From Pseudomonas marginalis (GTDB taxonomy: Bacteria > Pseudomonadota > Gammaproteobacteria > Pseudomonadales > Pseudomonadaceae): DNA of 64,000 nt. Shown here in pieces: positions 61,016 to 64,000 of this stretch. How positions within the stretch are numbered: the stretch's first letter is position 1; each line of letters opens with the position of its first letter. The stretch spans positions 62,001 through 126,000 of the forward strand of contig NZ_FNSU01000002.1 in assembly GCF_900105325.1 (NCBI RefSeq). The letters run 5' to 3'. The notes beneath the pieces are model-generated. The model was given only the letters and a program-made list of their open reading frames with translations, was not told the origin of the DNA and ran no database searches. The translations under genes were made by a program, and so were the position numbers.

Positions 61016-62512
61016 TTATCGGGTTTTCTTGACCCGCAGTTCACCGGCAAACAGCCCGCGTTCACGGGCCCAGACAATCGCTGCACTACGGCTATGCACC
61101 CCCAGTTTCGAGTACACCGTGGCCACATGGTTACGCACCGTGTTGGGCGCCAATTTCAGGCGCGAGGCGATCTCCTTGTCGGCCAGGCCCTCGCAGATCA
61201 GGCCGAGTACATCGCGCTCACGGGCGGTCAGGTCGGTAAAGGCCACGTTCGGCAGGTTGGGGCTGTTGACGCTCTTGGCATTGGCCAGTTTCTCGATCAG
61301 GGTCTGGCTGAACCAGGACGCGTCCTGCATCACTTCCTCGATGGCCGCCACCAACTCCAGTTCCGAGCGCTTGCGTTCGGTGATGTTCATCATCACCAGC
61401 AGGTAGCAGGGGACATCCTGAATGGTCACCGTGTCCGCCGAGACCACGCAGTCGATGACCTCGTTGCCTTTCTTGCGCACCTTGAGGTCCTGGCCATCGA
61501 GGTTGCCGGCTTTCTCCAGGGTGGCGAACAACTGGGCGGCTGCCTCCTGGCTGTCGATGAAGTTGATGTCTTCGATGGATTTACCGATCAGCTCTTCGCT
61601 GGTGTACCCGGTAATGGTCATGAACGCTTCGTTGACATCCACCACCTGCCGGTTGGCGGCGTTGCACACCAAGGTGGGCACCGGCGTCAGGCGAAACGAC
61701 TTGGCGAACCGCTCTTCACTCTGGCGCAGGGCGATTTCGGCCTTGCGGCGTGGCTCCAGGTCGGTGAAGGAAAACAGCATGCAGTCTTCCTCATTCATAT
61801 CCAGCGGCTGGCCGGCGACGATCACCAGTTTGCTGCCGCCTCCGGGCAGTTTCAGCTCGGCCTGCATCTGCGGGATGGTCGCGCCTTCCCCCAGGCGCTG
61901 AACGGCCAGCTCCCTGCGTTCGGCATGCTCCAGCACGTCCAGTTCATACACGGAGCGACCGATCACCTGGTCGCGGGTGTAGCCGGTCATCTCCAGGAAG
62001 CCCTGGTTCACTTTGATATAGCGCAGGTCGCTGAGGCGGCAGATCACTGCCGGCGCCGGGTTGGCGTTGAAGGTTTTTTCGAAGCGCTGTTCGGCGCTGG
62101 CCCACTCGGTGGCGTCGCTGAGGATCAGCACCAGCAATTCAGGCGTGCCATGGGAATCGCTGATGACCAGGCTGCGCAGGCGGTGCACCCAGGTTTTTTC
62201 TTCATCGGCGGTGGGCATGACCTCCACTACCACGTCACTGAATTCATCGCCTGCCGCCGCGCGGGCGAGGGGGTAATTCTCCAGGGGCAAGGGATGATTA
62301 TTGCGATAGCGCAGGGCGAAGCGTTCGGCGTACTCCCGGGCATTGCTGCCCAGTGCCGCGACGTCATCCACCCCGTGCATGGTCAGCGCGGCTTCATTGG
62401 CCCAGAGGATGGTCTGGTCCACCTCTACAAGGATGATCCCATCGGACAGCCCGGAGATGATCTGCTGCAGCTGGCGGCGGTTGGTTTCTTTGGCGAGGAC
62501 ATCCTGGGTCAT
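61016..62512 (-). CDS. Triple-PAS LuxR-type transcriptional regulator
   Basis: The 498-residue protein has three PAS domains (about 10-130, 140-260 and 270-385), with the PAS motifs IKVNQGFLEMTGYTRDQVIG and VDVNEAFMTITGYTSEELIG. A C-terminal LuxR/GerE helix-turn-helix follows (LTARERDVLGLICEGLADKEIASRLKLAPNTVRNHVATVYSKLGV). It has no receiver domain, so sensing is probably direct through PAS-bound ligands or redox state. The start at 62512 has GGAGAAAT upstream; the longer reading frame to 62773 lacks any domain. No adjacent kinase or target is obvious. Confidence 0.85.
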   Translation of the reverse strand: MTQDVLAKETNRRQLQQIISGLSDGIILVEVDQTILWANEAALTMHGVDDVAALGSNAREYAERFALRYRNNHPLPLENYPLARAAAGDEFSDVVVEVMPTADEEKTWVHRLRSLVISDSHGTPELLVLILSDATEWASAEQRFEKTFNANPAPAVICRLSDLRYIKVNQGFLEMTGYTRDQVIGRSVYELDVLEHAERRELAVQRLGEGATIPQMQAELKLPGGGSKLVIVAGQPLDMNEEDCMLFSFTDLEPRRKAEIALRQSEERFAKSFRLTPVPTLVCNAANRQVVDVNEAFMTITGYTSEELIGKSIEDINFIDSQEAAAQLFATLEKAGNLDGQDLKVRKKGNEVIDCVVSADTVTIQDVPCYLLVMMNITERKRSELELVAAIEEVMQDASWFSQTLIEKLANAKSVNSPNLPNVAFTDLTARERDVLGLICEGLADKEIASRLKLAPNTVRNHVATVYSKLGVHSRSAAIVWARERGLFAGELRVKKTR

Positions 62513-62534
62513 GATTTCTCCGGGTTTTAGGCGC

Positions 62535-62756
62535 ATGAAAGTACGACAGCCCGGTGTCAGGATAGTGCAGGGCAATTGCGCGGCGTGGGGTGCGAATGCA
62601 CCAGGTGGCCTGGTGCCTTTGCGCGAGGATGAGCAGTTGAAGCAACAGGCCGAGCAGAAAAACCGTGAAGTGACGCCCAAGCAGCTGTCCCGTGCGGCGT
62701 TGAGTTTCTTTGTGGGGCGAATGGCGCAGACGATGCGTCGGATACCGTTGGCTTGA
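62535..62756 (+). CDS. Possible small basic protein
   Basis: A 73-residue frame begins MKVRQPGVRIVQGNC and ends ALSFFVGRMAQTMRRIPLA. It has a Lys/Gln/Glu-rich helical middle (REDEQLKQQAEQKNREVTPKQL) and an amphipathic end. The ribosome site (AGGCGC) is weak and close. It lies in the 23-bp-shifted divergent region of the PAS-LuxR gene, outside any other coding sequence. The helical pattern and lack of competing gene give moderate support; no domain is recognised. Confidence 0.4.
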   Translation: MKVRQPGVRIVQGNCAAWGANAPGGLVPLREDEQLKQQAEQKNREVTPKQLSRAALSFFVGRMAQTMRRIPLA

Positions 62757-62771
62757 TTGATTGTTGTGTTC

Positions 62772-62806
62772 AAAGGTGGTTAGGGGGTTCCCCTAACCAC
62801 ACCTTT
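62772..62806. terminator. Hairpin terminator downstream of the duplicated membrane protein gene
   Basis: GTGGTTAGGGG pairs perfectly with CCCCTAACCAC around a three-base loop. Flanking AAAGG and CCTTT extend the stem with one bulge. It ends at the stop of the minus-strand gene and could serve both sides. Confidence 0.6.
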
Positions 62807-63975
62807 CAAGTTGCCAGCCAACCTACGATCGGCACAATCATCAACGTACTCAAGGCCATTGAAACTACATTGCCAATGTACGGATGAAAATGGGCAGGCA
62901 GTCTCGCCGCAATTGCACAGGCCAACGGCGGTGCGATCAGTGCGCCCAGCAATGCACTTGAAGTCACCACCATCCAACTGCCACCGTGGGTCAACACTGC
63001 TGCCGGCACCACTGATACCAACGGTACATAGGTGGGATACCAACCCCGCTTTATCCATTGATGGCGCCAGATCACTACGCCAAAAGCCGACGTCAGTGCC
63101 TGCGCTCCCACCATGTGCAAAAGCAGGCCAGAGCCATAAGCCGGGCTCATGGGGTTGAGGGCATAGGCAAGCAACACGCCTGCCAGCAGTCCAAGACTGG
63201 CCAGCTCATTTCCAAAAAAGGGTGCTTCGGAAAAGTCCGCCAGCACTCGGCGCAGGCTCCAGAACACTCCGTAACTGGGCGGGGTAACAGGTATCGGTCG
63301 GTCTGGAGCGATAGAGTCCGAACGCACCAGCGAGGGCACCCGACGACACAGGGCAAATGCGATGACGCTTCCGATAGCCATGCCCAGCACATTACCGACC
63401 ACGGCTGGTAAACCCAGTGGCACACACACCAGATTGACGATCAACAAGCACAGTGGAGTAACCAGTAAAGCTCCCAGCACTGCACCATTGAGGGCGACCT
63501 TCCAACCGCTGCCAAACATAAGCACCATCGCTGCTGGCAATGAAACAAACGCCGCAAACGTAGGCTGCCAGGTTTCGGCGGTAACGCTCCAACCCCACAG
63601 CAGGTTGCTCAGCAACAGCCCGATCAACGAACTGGTCACCACCCAAGGCCACAATCCGGTGCCATAGCAAATGGAAAAGCCCTGCCAGGCTTTGCCACGT
63701 TTGTTTGCCCACCATGCCAGATAGGCACCACTCAATAGGCCCAATGACGCGAGTTCATGCTTGTAAAAGGCAACTTCGCTTATATCCCCCACTACCCACC
63801 GCAACCACGCTACGGGTTGGGGGAGGGCCGTCACCATCTCGTTGTATCCTGGCCATGAACCTTGATGACTGGATACAACCCATACCGCGAGCAAGGTAGC
63901 GACGAGTCCCAGTACAACAACTGTGATATCCGCTCGTGAGCGGGTTGGTGTTTTCCTGGCAAACAACGGTTCCAT
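62806..63975 (-). CDS. Membrane protein composed of two repeated halves
   Basis: The 389-residue protein has about ten TM segments. The halves share a repeated unit: ELASLGLLSGAYLAW and ELASLGLLAGVLLAY, SLPAAMVLMFGSGWKVALNGAVLGALLVTPL and SVVPAAVLTHGGSWMVVTSSALLGALIAPPL, VVGNVLGMAIGSVIAF and YIGNVVSMALSTLMIV. An N-terminal cytosolic segment of about 17 residues precedes TM1. I do not recognise the family. GAGGAGGG lies 8 bp before the ATG. The window ends 25 bp upstream, so operon partners are not visible. Confidence 0.7.
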   Translation of the reverse strand: MEPLFARKTPTRSRADITVVVLGLVATLLAVWVVSSHQGSWPGYNEMVTALPQPVAWLRWVVGDISEVAFYKHELASLGLLSGAYLAWWANKRGKAWQGFSICYGTGLWPWVVTSSLIGLLLSNLLWGWSVTAETWQPTFAAFVSLPAAMVLMFGSGWKVALNGAVLGALLVTPLCLLIVNLVCVPLGLPAVVGNVLGMAIGSVIAFALCRRVPSLVRSDSIAPDRPIPVTPPSYGVFWSLRRVLADFSEAPFFGNELASLGLLAGVLLAYALNPMSPAYGSGLLLHMVGAQALTSAFGVVIWRHQWIKRGWYPTYVPLVSVVPAAVLTHGGSWMVVTSSALLGALIAPPLACAIAARLPAHFHPYIGNVVSMALSTLMIVPIVGWLAT

Positions 63976-64000
63976 AGATTGCCCTCCTCTCAGCGAGGCA

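Overview
The window is chromosomal DNA of a fluorescent Pseudomonas (P. fluorescens group). The evidence is high G+C coding sequence, typical Pseudomonas REP elements, Pseudomonas-restricted families (DUF1615, DUF1652) and two blocks whose gene order matches P. aeruginosa as I remember it. No rRNA, tRNA, CRISPR array, complete insertion sequence or prophage was seen.

Layout. Positions 1-2667 hold a cytosine salvage operon read leftwards (codB, a PucR-type regulator, the start of codA) behind a palindromic operator. Positions 2751-4983 hold a Nudix hydrolase, queD and a patatin-like hydrolase. Positions 5107-13380 are a sensory block matching the PA2659-PA2652 order: two PepSY proteins, the BqsR/BqsS two-component pair, a TlpQ-type chemoreceptor, an antiporter-family transporter and a CtpM-type chemoreceptor. 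A TTAAG-type box precedes bqsP, and sigma-28 promoters precede both chemoreceptors. Positions 13377-19362 carry housekeeping and small genes (trhP, an AI-2E family permease, an AroE-like dehydrogenase, yceH, a DUF1993 gene).

Positions 19420-23141 form a lower-G+C island of two translationally coupled superfamily 1 helicases that I cannot assign to a described system. It is the best candidate here for an undescribed module. Then follow sstT, an MFS exporter, nhaR, a lipoprotein gene with terC, selD-mnmH (selenophosphate supply and tRNA 2-selenouridine), an ArsP-like permease, a histidine phosphatase, a GST, a PhzF-like isomerase and a zinc-type hemB. Positions 34978-40407 are a polymorphic-toxin locus: an Rhs protein with a variable C-terminal toxin and an adjacent small AT-rich immunity gene.

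The right third holds two envelope lipoproteins, the atoB-dhcB-dhcA operon with a divergent LysR regulator, a sirtuin, a CBS protein, topB, an MHS-family transporter, a GMC oxidoreductase with a divergent LysR regulator, and an apparent operon of XRE-cupin regulator, glutamine-synthetase-like ligase and AlkC DNA glycosylase. The window ends with an RcnB-like protein, a YdeE-like exporter, DUF1652, a triple-PAS LuxR regulator, a possible small gene and a membrane protein made of two repeated halves.
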